Made by a program: the position numbers and the translations under genes. A DNA stretch of 64,000 nucleotides from Sambucus nigra (Eukaryota > Streptophyta > Magnoliopsida > Dipsacales > Adoxaceae), in assembly GCA_949130495.1 (NCBI GenBank), contig OX422214.1:2836046-2900045 (forward strand), given 5' to 3'. The notes beneath the pieces were generated by a model. The model worked only from the letters and a program-made list of their open reading frames with translations. It was not told the DNA's origin and ran no database searches. This document shows, piece by piece, positions 48,141-59,013 of the stretch; within the stretch, counting starts at the first letter, position 1, and every line of letters starts with the position of its first letter.

Positions 48141-49910
48141 GCAAGTGTTTATCTTGCTTATTTCGTTGATGCATCTTTCATATTGGTTTAGGAATGATTA
48201 GGATGAATTGTATGGAAGAAAAACCCAATTTAAGATAGGAAATTGCATGTAGTGATGACTTAAATGATATTTTAGAAACCCTTTGTCATGGAAAGGATTA
48301 AGAGTTTGATTAAGAAAAGAGTTCTAATTAGATACAAACACTAAAAAAATTTATTTCGGATGATCGGACCATTGTAATCACTTGAAATTTTAGTATGTTG
48401 TAGCGAACGGCGAGACATGACTGCTGAAAAAAATTCAGCTTAATCGAACGGTCGGATTTCTAAAAATATTATTTTTACTAGAGAGTTTTATGTTTTGAGG
48501 ACTCTTAGAGAGTTTTATATTTTGAGGACTCTTAGAGAGTTTTATATTTTGAGGAGTCTTCTAAATAATAAAAAAAAAAGACAATTAAAACTCCATTTTA
48601 ATTCCGATTTCGAAACCATTTGAAATTCTCATCTTTGAAAATAAAATTCAAAATCCTTTAATGTAAGGCGAAATCTATATTTTTGGGATATCTTACATGA
48701 GGGACAATGTAAGTATATGTTAAAGAGAGAGAGACACGTAAGAGAGTTACTTTGGGACAAATGTGTATACCTACTGAATTTTATACTTGGGAGGATAGAA
48801 TCTGTGAGCGTGATGTAGTAAGTGGAAAAGTTCCTCAAATTAAAATAAGATGTGAATGGTTATACGTGATAACTAAATAATGAGAAATAAATACAAATGT
48901 CATAATTATGGGAATTGAGAATTTACCCATTATTGAAATGGTAATGTTAATATAGTTATATGATTGTGTATGCATATACTATCTATGTGTGAAAATCATG
49001 CCCACGCTACTTGCTATCCCTGAGGTTTCCGCGCTGGGACAGTCTTATCTCGATGGGACCTGTATGGGGGATATTGACTTGTACCCTAGAAGATAGATAT
49101 CCTTGGTACAGGCTATCGGAATGATAGTTCAGACGGTCCTAAGAGATGCAGGTATGTGCTTTCCTCTTAGAGACTTGGAATCTATGCTTCGCCTCATTTT
49201 GTTTGTGCATAGGTATCCTTGGTACAGGCTATCGCAGTGATAGTTCAGACGGTCCTGAGAGACTTGGAATCTATACTTTGTCTCAATATTGTTTGAGCAT
49301 GTGTTGATACAGTTCGAGAGTGATTCCGAATCTGTATTCCCTTAGTACGAGTGATACGGGGATTGGATAGTAGAGTATGCCCGCACCATAGTTGTTATTT
49401 GGGGTGCTGTTGTGATATATATATATATATTTTATGAGTAGTTAATATATATATGAAATTCTGAAATCTGGAACTGCCTACTGTGATGAGACATGTAGGA
49501 CATGGTTGATGACTCAAATTGTAAATACTTGTTTTGAGAAAGTATAATATGACACTGGAAAACTTTATTGATTTATAAAGTTAAAAATGAGAACTTTGGT
49601 TGCTAATTGCAATATCCTTTTCGAACAATTGAATCGTTAAATTTTGAATCTTACGAGTAAGCTAAGATAAGTTAAATCACTGGGAAGATTAGTGCGATAA
49701 ATGATAAGACAAACCGCTGGGAAGGTTAGTGCGATAGGTGTGCACATTAGAAGAGAGGTGAGAATTCCTCAAGAGAGTGACGCACTAATATGTTGTTGCA
49801 TTGTCCTGTATCAATTTAAATACTTGCTAAACAAATTTTAAATCATATACACTATCGGGCTCTGACCCGTTTTTCTCTCTCTCTCTTGTATATATATGTA
49901 TGTATTACAG
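48141..49910 (+). other. Predicted GC-AG leader intron in S2
   Basis: Donor CCAG|GCAAGTG, GGGCTCTGACCC with CTGAC at 49862-49866, then TTTTTCTCTCTCTCTCTTG, and acceptor TTACAG|GTGCCC 46 nt after the branch A. This is the clearest pyrimidine tract of the set. Confidence 0.6.
48480..48560. repeat. 27-bp tandem repeat in S2
   Basis: AGAGAGTTTTATATTTTGAG followed by GACTCTT is repeated about 2.7 times. Confidence 0.85.
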
Positions 49911-51670
49911 GTGCCCAGCCACAGGGGCGTCTTGCTTACGATCTCTTGGAAGGAACGCGCTGCAGCTTAGGTGGAAGTTGCAGGACTCTTGATTAGACGA
50001 CTTCGTTCATTCGGATCCACTCTTAGTACTTTCATCTAGTTGGGCATGTGTAGCTCTTTACATTATTCCGTTGTTATTGGACATTTGTATTTAAGTTATT
50101 TCCAGTATTGTTACTATGGGATTTATTCAGTTTGGATGTGTGACTTTAGATTTCGTATGTTGACATTCGATTGGCGAATGTATTAAATTAATTGGATTAT
50201 GTTGCAGAATTTAATGTGGTGTGATTCTTACTTATTGAATGTTGTTAATAAAATAAATGATTTTTCTTTAAATAAAATTTGGAAAGTATGTATGAACATG
50301 GTTTTGACACTGAGCTTAATTAATTAGGGTGTTAAATTGGAAAAATTTATTTTTCGACATTGATGCTAAGAATGGACCAACTGTTCACCTTGATTTAATT
50401 TAATAAAGGAGTGATCGCCCGGTATTTAATTAGGCAGGGTGTCACAGCTCAGGGTACAATGACTGCAGCCGAAGTTGCTGCAATTGTCGCTCAGGCAGTC
50501 AATGCTGCTGTAGCTGCTGTTCAGCAGGCTCCCGCGCCGGCACCGGTTGTGCCACCCGCTCAAGGGCAAGTGTTTCCTACTGCATGGGAACGAGCGAGGG
50601 ATGCCATTCAGAAAGCGCACCCACCTGAGTTTCAGGGAGGATCAGATGTTGTGACTGTTAGCCAATGGAAGAAAGATATCCAACGACACTTGAGAATGAT
50701 CGAATGCACTGAGGTTCAACGTCAGATACTAGCCACATTCAAACTAGTAGGGGCAGCTTTGCAATGGTGGGAAGCTACGACCACTATGGAGGAGAGGGAC
50801 ACAATGACTATCCAAGACTTTTGGATACGGTTTGATGGGAAGTATTTTTCCTCTGCCATCCAGACAGAGATGAGGCGGAAGCTACTTGATTTGAAACAGG
50901 GAGAGAAAACTGTGGCGGAATATGAGGAAGAGTTTACGAGATTAACTAATTTAGTACCAGCTGAAGTACCTACTGAGGAGAGGAGAGTCCTAATGTTCAC
51001 TGATGGGTTGAACAATAAAATTCGCCAACATTTATTGGGGAATCTTTCACTACGTACGTATGCAAATGTTCTTAATGCTGCAATGCTCCACTACCAAGAT
51101 AACCACTTCCATAATCAGGGTGTCAAGCGAGGGTTTGGATCAGGCCTGCAAGGCAAGACTATTGGGGGCAGTTCTAGTGGGACTCAGCCAGGGCAGAGTC
51201 ATCACCGTCAGAGTGAGCAGGGTTCCCAGACAGGGGACTATGCTAAGCGTTTGCGATCTGGAGATTCTCGATTTGAGTATAGAGGTGTTGGGCAAGGACA
51301 ACAGGGCCATCAGGGCCAGAGAAAGGCTCATCAGGGCCAAGGGAAGGGAGGTAATGGCCAGCAGGTTCGGGGTCAACAAGGGCAAGGTGGTGGAAATTTT
51401 ACGGGAAAATGTTTCGAGTGTGGCAAGTATGGCCATAAACGTCAAGATTGTCTTGAGAAAGACAAATTCCCTCAGCAACAACATGTGCGACAGGAGCCAC
51501 AGGTACCCGTGTTTCCACCAGATGCTCTTCCAGCTCCAGCTCCGGTGCTAGCACTACCTCCCATTCCAGCAACACCCGCGCAGCAGGGTCAGTACGGGTG
51601 TGTATACAACGTCCATCAGGCAGTGAATCAACAACCACCACCCGCGAATGAGGGTATGTTTTCTATCTAA

Positions 51671-52584
51671 GGAATTATGAAGCGTATATTGATTTTGTTA
51701 CGATTAGTGTTGTGTGGGCAAAAGGGTTGCTAAACTTAGCCTATAGCACTGTTATTTATGTAAATTCACTAAGGGGTGTGGGACACCTTTATATTACATG
51801 TTATCACGTAGGTTTGATTTGTAGCATGGGATTACTTACCTAGAGCATGTCCGAGTGTGATTTGACTATCGGCGTGCATTGACTTGTGGTATATGAGAGC
51901 ATATGTCTGCATCTTGTCTTCTATAAAAGAGTAGATGCGTAGACCCTATTTGAAATCGATAAAACCAAATTTTTGTTTTAAAATCGATAAACCTGATTTT
52001 ATTTTATTTTTAAAACAGATTTTTTTTATTTTATATATTATTGACTAAGGACCTTAGGAGTTTCGATGACCGACTACTTTAGGAAGTAGTGTATCGGGGT
52101 GGTTCCTTGTTTGGATTTCGCTTGCGAGACACCCCACGCATGAAATTAATAACTGTTGGGATTCGAAATAATTTAGGTCTTTGGGAAACGAGTTTATAAC
52201 CATTGCGAAACTTTTAATATTGAAAGCGGTACGAGAGGGTGTATGGGCGCCCTGGATGATTGGATTGTAGTATTTTTCATATTTGTGAAAAAAGGTAAGT
52301 AATTGAGACTTCAGGATTTATTTGTTCACTACGAAAGGAGTTTTTTTCCTAAAGTTTGTCACGAGGACGGTATAGGGAAGATTAGGTGAAGTCTAAATTT
52401 GATTCAGTTAAAAACTATATAGTGAGGCTTGGCGTATAACACCGATAGGGATTTTGTTAATGTACTGTATGGGAGGTACATCTTGGATTTCTTGCGATGT
52501 GAGATTTATACTCGGAGTTGACCTTACCGGTATCACTTATATTCCTGAATTTTGGGACGAAATTATGTTATAAGGGGGGAAGTA
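51671..52584 (+). other. Interior 1 non-coding tail and PPT
   Basis: No ORF follows gag. It contains AAATCGATAAACC-type repeats near 51955-51995, a stem-loop module at 52085-52145, and the AGGGTGTATGGGCGCCCTGG block (about 52237-52255) shared with element D. The purine tract AAGGGGGGAAGTA (52572-52584) touches LTR2. Confidence 0.8.
52085..52145 (+). repeat. Stem-loop module, interior 1
   Basis: The outer stem is GGGGTG (52096-52101) with CACCCC (52130-52135), a perfect pairing. The inner TTTCGC/GCGAGA loop is one T shorter. Confidence 0.85.
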
Positions 52585-53272
52585 TGTAATACCCCGTAAT
52601 TTTAAATGACTTTTAAAATGGGTTATATTTTGAATTAGTGGATTAATTAGATTTTATTATTAATTAATTCATTCGGGTTTATCCGGACGGTGGATATTAA
52701 AATGGATGATTCTGAATATTACTTAAAGAGATTTAGGTAATATATGAATGTGATGTCATTGATATGACTGTATGATATAAATTCGGTAATTTATATTTTT
52801 AGTTAGACGTAGTATGGGACGTGTCGGGACTAGTTTATTAAATTAAAAAGGAAATTTATTTTTCTATCGATCTAATAGTCATTTCGACTGCGTAGTAGCG
52901 TCCGGAAGGTTCAAAATAGTCAGAAAAGTCTATTTGGATGTTAATTTTGAGTCTCGGGTCATTTGGAAATGAATAGACAACCCGTAAGGGTATTTTGGTC
53001 ATTTTTCAAGGGAGGATGAATAGTGATTTCGGATTTGGTACTATTATAAGTATTGGTAGATTACGTGTATGGGGGTTATTCATCTCCTCTTCACAAATTA
53101 GAGAAGCCATCTTCCTAGAGAGAGTGTAAGAGTGCTTGGGAAGGGAAAAGTCACTTGGGAAGGAGAAGAACAAGAACCAAGGTTCACCACCACCAACCAC
53201 CACCGGAGTTTGACCGGAGAAGGGACAACCAAGTGAGATATACTACACCAAAGGATCAGACGTACAAGAAAG

Positions 53273-54926
53273 GCAAGTGTTTGATAATGGCAATTTAAGT
53301 TTGTATATTGTCCATGTTAGAATAGTATGAAAAGTGAAGATTATTCATGTTTGGAAGAAATAATGGAGTATTAAATGGATTTCTGGAAACTGAAATGATA
53401 TAGGAATTTAACTCATGTTTTAGGATGATGATAATCCACGAAATAGTTATGAATCTGTTGAAGAAATTATGAAAACCATTGATGTGTTCTTGAAGATGAT
53501 ATGATGATAATTTTCTTGAAATAAGGAGATAAACATGCTTTTTAATCCAATACCTTGATGATTCTAGGATGTTTAGAGTATTGGAAATCGTTCATATATG
53601 TTAATATATCATGTAGTAAAGATCATAAGTCATTTGGGATGTTTATATGAAGGTTTAAATGATCAAAAGTTGCTAAACCCGTAGTTGCTGACATGCAGAA
53701 AAACTAGGCTTGGACCTGAGGGATCGATCGATCGACCCCTACCTTCGATCGATCGACCTCCCCAGATTATGTAAAGTTAGTTCTTTTTAAATGTTGATTC
53801 TTATCCCAAACCTTTTGTGGATCTTTGGTGATTATTATTTAGAGATTATGGGACTTAGAAAATATCAGTAAACCCTTGATAAGATTTGAATTAATTTGAT
53901 TTGGATTTAAGTGATTTAAATGATGAAAATTATATTGTATGGAATTTCGGTTGCTAGATTCATTTGTTAAATTCCAAATGGGGATGTATGAGGATTTAAG
54001 ATAGGACCAGTAGGGGTGATTTAATATAACACCTGGGTATCCTTAAGTTTACAAGAGGGTTTAATCCTAAGTGAAAGAATATGTGTTTATAAGAGATTTG
54101 AAACTATCGGTTTTAACCTTAATTAAAAGGAGAACTAAACTCGTAGTAGTTCGGGAGAAATAATGTTATGGACCAGTAGGATATTAGTGATTTCTTACTG
54201 AATATAAGTTGAGGAAAATCCTATTAGGATCTTGTGAGATGGGAGTATAGAACACATTTGGTTGAAAGAGGGTATGAGGTTATCCCGATCTCATAGTTGA
54301 AGTTTTCGGACCTCCTCGATCGACAAAGTTAAGTAGTAGTGTATTGGAGGGGTTCCTTGTTTGGATTTCGATTTGCGAGACGCTCCGCGCATGAACCTTA
54401 ATGACGTCGGTAGTGGAGAGATGTTATAGGATGCGAGGAAAATTAAATTATGAAGTAAAGATATGATATTATAATATGTGGAATTTAAAAGAGATATAAT
54501 GCTACGTATGGGATATATCTTAGGGTAGTGATAATTACCTTATTGATATTATATTATAGGTATGTTAATACCTATTTGATTGATTAATGATTTATGTGTA
54601 CGACATACATAGCTTACTTGCTATCGGAGGGAGGTTTACGCGTGTGGGCAGTCATATCCTGATGAATCCATGGGATCTTTGATTTGTCGCTCGAGAACAT
54701 AGGTCTATGAAAGACTTATCGGGGAGTTGATAAGTCCGCTGACTGTGGGTACGTAGGTATGTACGTGACCCATGGATACGAGAACTATGTTCGCCTCCAA
54801 TTTGTTTATTGTTGTTATTGGTTCGTGGAATCTTACCGAACCTGTAGTCCCCTATTCGGCGACCTGCGATGATGGGACATGATAGCAGAGTAATGCATTG
54901 CACCACAGCTGTGACTCGGGGTGCCG

Positions 54927-54985
<59 letters not shown>

Positions 54986-55486
54986 GGATTAAATGATTAA
55001 ATGGTTATATTGTGGTTAAATCTATCTACGTGATAATTGTAGATAATAGTGAATAGAGAAAGATAATGGAACTAAGTGAATGAATGTTTATGCTTATAGA
55101 ATTGAAGCTTAACTCATGTTAATGAGAAAAGATTCATATTAATGAGTAATGATTCATGTTAATGAGAAACTAATCATATAAAGGAGAAATGTAAATAAAT
55201 AATAATGTGACGTATGGTATGGGACATACGGGGATTATGATATGGGAATGGAATTATAATATGGAGACTAGAAAAGGGGAACCATTAACTAGGAGGTTAA
55301 TAGGAAACGTTAAGTGTGCACTCTAGTTGAGAGGTGAGAATTGCAAGTGAGAGTTGGATCTAACATGTACATAATAAATGCTTTATTGCACTTGTTAAAT
55401 ACTTACTGTTTTAAAAAATAATCTACACATTCGGGCTCTGACCCGTTTCCTTGCATATTTTCTCTTTTATTCTATCTCTCTATCAG
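53273..55486 (+). other. Predicted GC-AG leader intron in LTR2
   Basis: Donor AAAG|GCAAGTG, CTGAC at 55438-55442, acceptor TATCAG|GTGTCC (AG 55485-55486). Confidence 0.55.
54336..54396 (+). repeat. Stem-loop module, LTR2
   Basis: The outer stem is GGAG (54346-54349) with CTCC (54383-54386). The inner stem has one mismatch (TTTCGA/GCGAGA). Confidence 0.85.
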
Positions 55487-55982
55487 GTGTCCAGCAACAG
55501 GGACGCCAGCCATTGTTGATTTTGACGAGTTATGGAGCTATGGAGGTTTTGCTTAGACGCTTGTCATCTTTTTGATTCACAGTATTCTTACATAGGGCAT
55601 GTCGCCCAAAGGATTTTAGTTATTATTTTCTGTCGGAGTTAAATACTATTGTATTTGTGTTGTTTTAATACATCTAACATTGTCGGGATTATTGTAAATG
55701 ATTTATATTATTTGGGAATGTTTATTCCAGTTGCATTTAAATTCTTTTGAGTTCTTTATTGTGTTATCTGTTTTGTAGAATAAAAGGTGTTGTGTTATTC
55801 TTAAACTGGAAATGGATTTTGTTAAATTAAAATTTGGAAAGTTTTTAACACCAGCTTAATTGAGTTTTGGGTGAGTTGTAAATATTTTCGACAGTGATGC
55901 TAAGAATGAGCCAACTGTATATTCTGTTTTAATTTGGTATGGGACTGGCCACCCGGTATTTAATTAGGCGGGGTGTTACAGG

Positions 55983-55994
55983 TGGTATCAGAGC
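55983..55994 (+). promoter_or_regulatory. Primer binding site (initiator tRNA-Met), interior 2
   Basis: TGGTATCAGAGC lies two bases after the LTR2 end. Confidence 0.93.
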
Positions 55995-56157
55995 ATCAGG
56001 TTCTAGTGTCCTTTAGGATCTGTACGGCTTATTGTGTCTTCAGCTTAGCGTTCTTTGCTGTAGAGCCCTATGAGTAGGATTATTGCTTTTTCTATTTTCG
56101 CTTACGATCTTCAGCTATTTTGAGATATCAAATACTGATAGTGTTCTCTCGTTCCAG

Positions 56158-57363
56158 ATGCCTCCTCGACGTGCACCTAAGCCCGCCCCAGCTCAGGGTA
56201 CAATGACTGCAGTCGAAGTTGCTGCAATTGTCGCTCAGGCAGTCAATGCTGCTGTAGCTGCTGTTCAGCAGGCTCCCGCGCCGGCACCGGTTGTGCCACC
56301 CGCTCAAGGGCAAGTGTTTCCTACTGCATGGGAACGAGCGAGGGATGCCTTTCAGAAAGCGCACCCACCTGAGTTTCAGGGAGGATCAGATGTTGTGATT
56401 GTTAGCCAATGGAAGAAAGATATCCAATGGCACTTGAGAATGATCGAATGCACTGAGGTTCAACGTCAGTTACTAGACACATTCAAACTAGTACGGGCTG
56501 CTTTGCAATCTTGGGAAGCTACGACCACTATGGAGGAGAGGGACACAATGACTATCCAAGACTTTTGGATACGGTTTGATGGGAAGTATTTTCCTTCTGC
56601 CATCCAGACAGAGATGAGGCGGAAGCTACTTGATTTGAAACAGGGAGAGAAAACTGTGGCGGAATATGAGGAAGAGTTTACGAGATTAACTAATTTAGTA
56701 CCAGCTGAAGTACCTACTGAGGAGAGTAGAGTCCTAATGTTCACTGATGGTTTGAACTATAAAATTCGCCAACATTTATTGGGGAATCTTTCACTACGTA
56801 CGTATGAAGATGTTCTTAATGCTGCAATGCTCCACTTCCAAGATAACCGCTTCCATAATCAGGGTGTCAAGCGGGGGTTTGGATCACGCCTGCTAGGCAA
56901 GACTATTGGGGGAAGGTCTAGTGGGACTCAACCAGGGCAGAGTCATCAGCGTCAGAGTGAGCAGGGTTCCCAGACAGGGGACTATGCTAAGTGTTTGCGA
57001 TCTGGAGATTCTCGATTTGAGGATAGAGGTGTTGGGCAAGGACAACAGGGCCATCAGGGCCAGAGACAGGCTCATCAGGGCCAAGGGAAGGGAGGTAATG
57101 GCCAGCAGGTTCGGGGTCAACAAGGGCAAGGTGGTGGAAAGTTTGCGGGAAAATGTTTCGAGTGTGGCAAGTATGGCCATAAACCTCAAGATTGTCCTGA
57201 GAAAGACAAATTCCCTCAGCAACAACATGTGCGACAGGAGCCACAGGTACCCGTGTTTCCACCAGATGCTCTTCCAGCTCCAGCTCCGGTGCTAGCACTA
57301 CCTCCCATTCCAGCAACACCCGCGCAGCAGGGTCAGTACGGGCGTGTATACAACGTCCATTAG
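56158..57363 (+). CDS. gag: Gag polyprotein, interior 2 (401 aa, slightly truncated)
   Basis: An uninterrupted capsid/nucleocapsid protein that would package element RNA in cytoplasmic particles. The start is taken at MPPRRAPKPAPAQG (56158) because the same ATG opens copy 1 and MPPRR is a common Tekay-type Gag start; the frame is open 25 codons further upstream. The Ala/Pro-rich N-terminus is about residues 1-55. The capsid domain (about 60-230) has FQGGSDVVIVSQWKKDI, LQSWEATTTMEERDTMTIQD, LKQGEKTVAEYEEEFTRL and LLGNLSLRTYEDVLNAAM. The usual LQWWE reads LQSWE here, a change of a highly conserved Trp. A Gln/Gly-rich linker follows, then CCHC knuckle CFECGKYGHKPQDC (333-346) and a Pro-rich tail. 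A CAG-to-TAG change ends it 17 codons before the stop used in copy 1. No protease or RT follows. Confidence 0.9.
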   Translation: MPPRRAPKPAPAQGTMTAVEVAAIVAQAVNAAVAAVQQAPAPAPVVPPAQGQVFPTAWERARDAFQKAHPPEFQGGSDVVIVSQWKKDIQWHLRMIECTEVQRQLLDTFKLVRAALQSWEATTTMEERDTMTIQDFWIRFDGKYFPSAIQTEMRRKLLDLKQGEKTVAEYEEEFTRLTNLVPAEVPTEESRVLMFTDGLNYKIRQHLLGNLSLRTYEDVLNAAMLHFQDNRFHNQGVKRGFGSRLLGKTIGGRSSGTQPGQSHQRQSEQGSQTGDYAKCLRSGDSRFEDRGVGQGQQGHQGQRQAHQGQGKGGNGQQVRGQQGQGGGKFAGKCFECGKYGHKPQDCPEKDKFPQQQHVRQEPQVPVFPPDALPAPAPVLALPPIPATPAQQGQYGRVYNVH

Positions 57364-58325
57364 GCAGTGAATCAACAACCACCACCCGCGAATGAGGGTA
57401 TGTTTTCTATCTAAGGAATTATGAAGCGTATATTGATTTTGTTACGATTAGTGTTGTGTGGCAAAAAGGGTTGCTAAACTTAGCCTATAGCACTATTATT
57501 TATGTAAACTCACTAAGGGGTGTGGGACACCTTTATATTACATGTTATCACGTGGGTTTGATTTGTAGCTTGGGATTACTGACCTAGAGCATGTCCGAAT
57601 GTGATTTGACTATCGGCGTGCATTGACTTGTGGTATATGAGAGCATATGTCTGCATCTTGTCTTCTATAAAAGAGTAGATGCGTAGACCCTATTTGAAAT
57701 CGATAAAACCAAATTTTTGTTTTAAAATCGATAAACCTGATTTTATTTTATTTTTAAAACCAATTTTTTTTTTATATATTATTGACTAAGGACCTTAGGA
57801 GTTTCGATGACCGACTACTTTAGGAAGTAGTGTATCGGGGTGGTTCCTTGTTTGGATTTCGCTTGTGAGACACCCCACGGATGAAACTAATAGCTGTTGG
57901 GAGTCGAAATAATTTAGGTCTTTGGCAAACGAGTTTATAACCATTGCGAAACTTTTAATATTGAAAGCGGTACGAGAGGGTGTATGGGCGCCCGGGATGA
58001 TTGGATTGTAGTATTTTTCATATTTGTGAAAAAAGGTAAGTAATTGAGACTTCAGGATTTATTTGTTCACTACGAAAGGATTTTTTTTCCTAAAGTTTTT
58101 CACGAGGACGGTATAGGGAAGATTAGGTGAAGTCTAAATTTGATTCAGTTAAAAACTATATAGTGAGGCTTGGCGTATAACATCGATAGGGGTTTTGTTA
58201 ATGTACTGTATGGGAGGTACATTTTGGATTTCTTGCGATGTGAGATTTATACTCGGAGTTGACCTTACCGGTATCACTTATATTCCTGAATTTCGGGCGG
58301 AAATTCTGTTATAAGGGGGGAAGTA
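57364..58325 (+). other. Interior 2 non-coding tail and PPT
   Basis: It is colinear with 51617-52584. The ancestral gag stop is at 57412-57414, a stem-loop module at 57826-57885, the GGGTGTATGGGCGCCC block at about 57979-57994, and the AAGGGGGGAAGTA tract at 58313-58325. Confidence 0.8.
57826..57885 (+). repeat. Stem-loop module, interior 2
   Basis: The outer stem is GGGGTG (57837-57842) with CACCCC (57871-57876). The inner stem has one change (GCGAGA to GTGAGA). Confidence 0.85.
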
Positions 58326-59013
58326 TGTAATACCCCGTAATTTTAAATGACTTTTAAAATGGGTTATATTTTGAATTAGTGGATTAATTAGATTTTATTA
58401 TTAATTAATTCATTCGGGTTTATCCGGACGGTGGATATTAAAATGGATGATTCTGAATATTACTTAAAGAGATTTAGGTAATATATGAATGTGATGTCAT
58501 TGATATGACTGTATGATATAAATTCGGTAATTTATATTTTTAGTTAGACGTGGTATGGGACGTGTCGGGACTAGTTTATTAAATTAAAAAGGAAATTTAT
58601 TTTTCTATCGATCTAATAGTCATTTCGACTGCGTAGTTGCGTCCGGAAGGTTCGAAATAGTCAGAAAATTCCATTTGGATGTTAATTTTGAGTCTCGGGT
58701 CATTTGGAAATGAATAGACAACCCGAAAGGGCATTTTGGTCATTTTTCTAGGGGGGATGAATAGTGATTTCGGATTTGGTACTATTATAAGTATTGGTAG
58801 ATTAAGTGTATGGGGGTTATTCATCTCCTCTTCACAAATTAGAGAAGCCATCTTCCTAGAGAGAGTGTAAGAGTGCTTGGGAAGGGAAAAGTCACTTGGG
58901 AAGGAGAAGAACAAGAACCAAGGTTCACCACCACCAACCACCACCGGAGTTTGGCCGGAGAAGGGACAACCAACTGAGATATACTACACCAAAGGATCAG
59001 ACCTTCAAGAAAG

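Larger units (their letters stand above)
47458..50446 (+). mobile_element. Solo LTR S2 (2989 bp) inside gag
   Basis: It starts TGTAATACCCC, ends GCAGGGTGTCACA, and has perfect GCTCA duplications. No PBS, PPT or coding region. Landmarks are the block CCGGAAGGGTCGAGATAGTC (47791-47810), TATA-like TATATAAG at 47935-47942, donor CCAG|GCAAGTG at 48140/48141, a 27-bp tandem repeat at about 48480-48560, a duplicated block at about 49090-49305, CTGAC at 49862-49866 and acceptor AG at 49909-49910. It has no GATCGATC array at the usual place. Confidence 0.96.
47420..51670 (+). pseudogene. gag: gag, interior 1, split by solo LTR S2
   Basis: The start ATG is at 47420 (MPPRR...). The frame runs 12 codons and is broken in codon 13 by S2 (47458-50446). 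It resumes after the duplicated GCTCA and stays open to TAA at 51668-51670. The protein has an Ala/Pro-rich N-terminus. The capsid domain follows (FQGGSDVVTVSQWKKDI, LQWWEATTTMEERDTMTIQD, FDGKYF, LKQGEKTVAEYEEEFTRL, DGLNNKIRQHLLGNLSL). After a Gln/Gly-rich linker comes a CCHC zinc knuckle, CFECGKYGHKRQDC (from 51410). It ends in a Pro-rich tail and GMFSI. Apart from S2 the frame is intact, which implies recent constraint on gag. Product role (family): particle formation and RNA binding. Confidence 0.9.
52585..55980 (+). repeat. Array LTR2 (middle)
   Basis: It starts TGTAATACCCC and ends GTGTTACA, followed by PBS of interior 2. In the first 2.7 kb it repeatedly shares variants with LTR3 against LTR1. 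After about 55.4 kb it mostly shares variants with LTR1 against LTR3. The TA microsatellite is at about 54929-54982. Confidence 0.95.

Noticed and set aside
51060..51551. 163-codon plus-strand frame and several minus-strand frames over 50.4-51.6 kb
   Set aside because: They are shadows of gag copy 1. The gag frame has all capsid and zinc-knuckle motifs and the shadow frames have none.
56906..57385. Overlapping frames on both strands within gag copy 2
   Set aside because: Shadow frames of gag, matching the equivalent shadows in copy 1.
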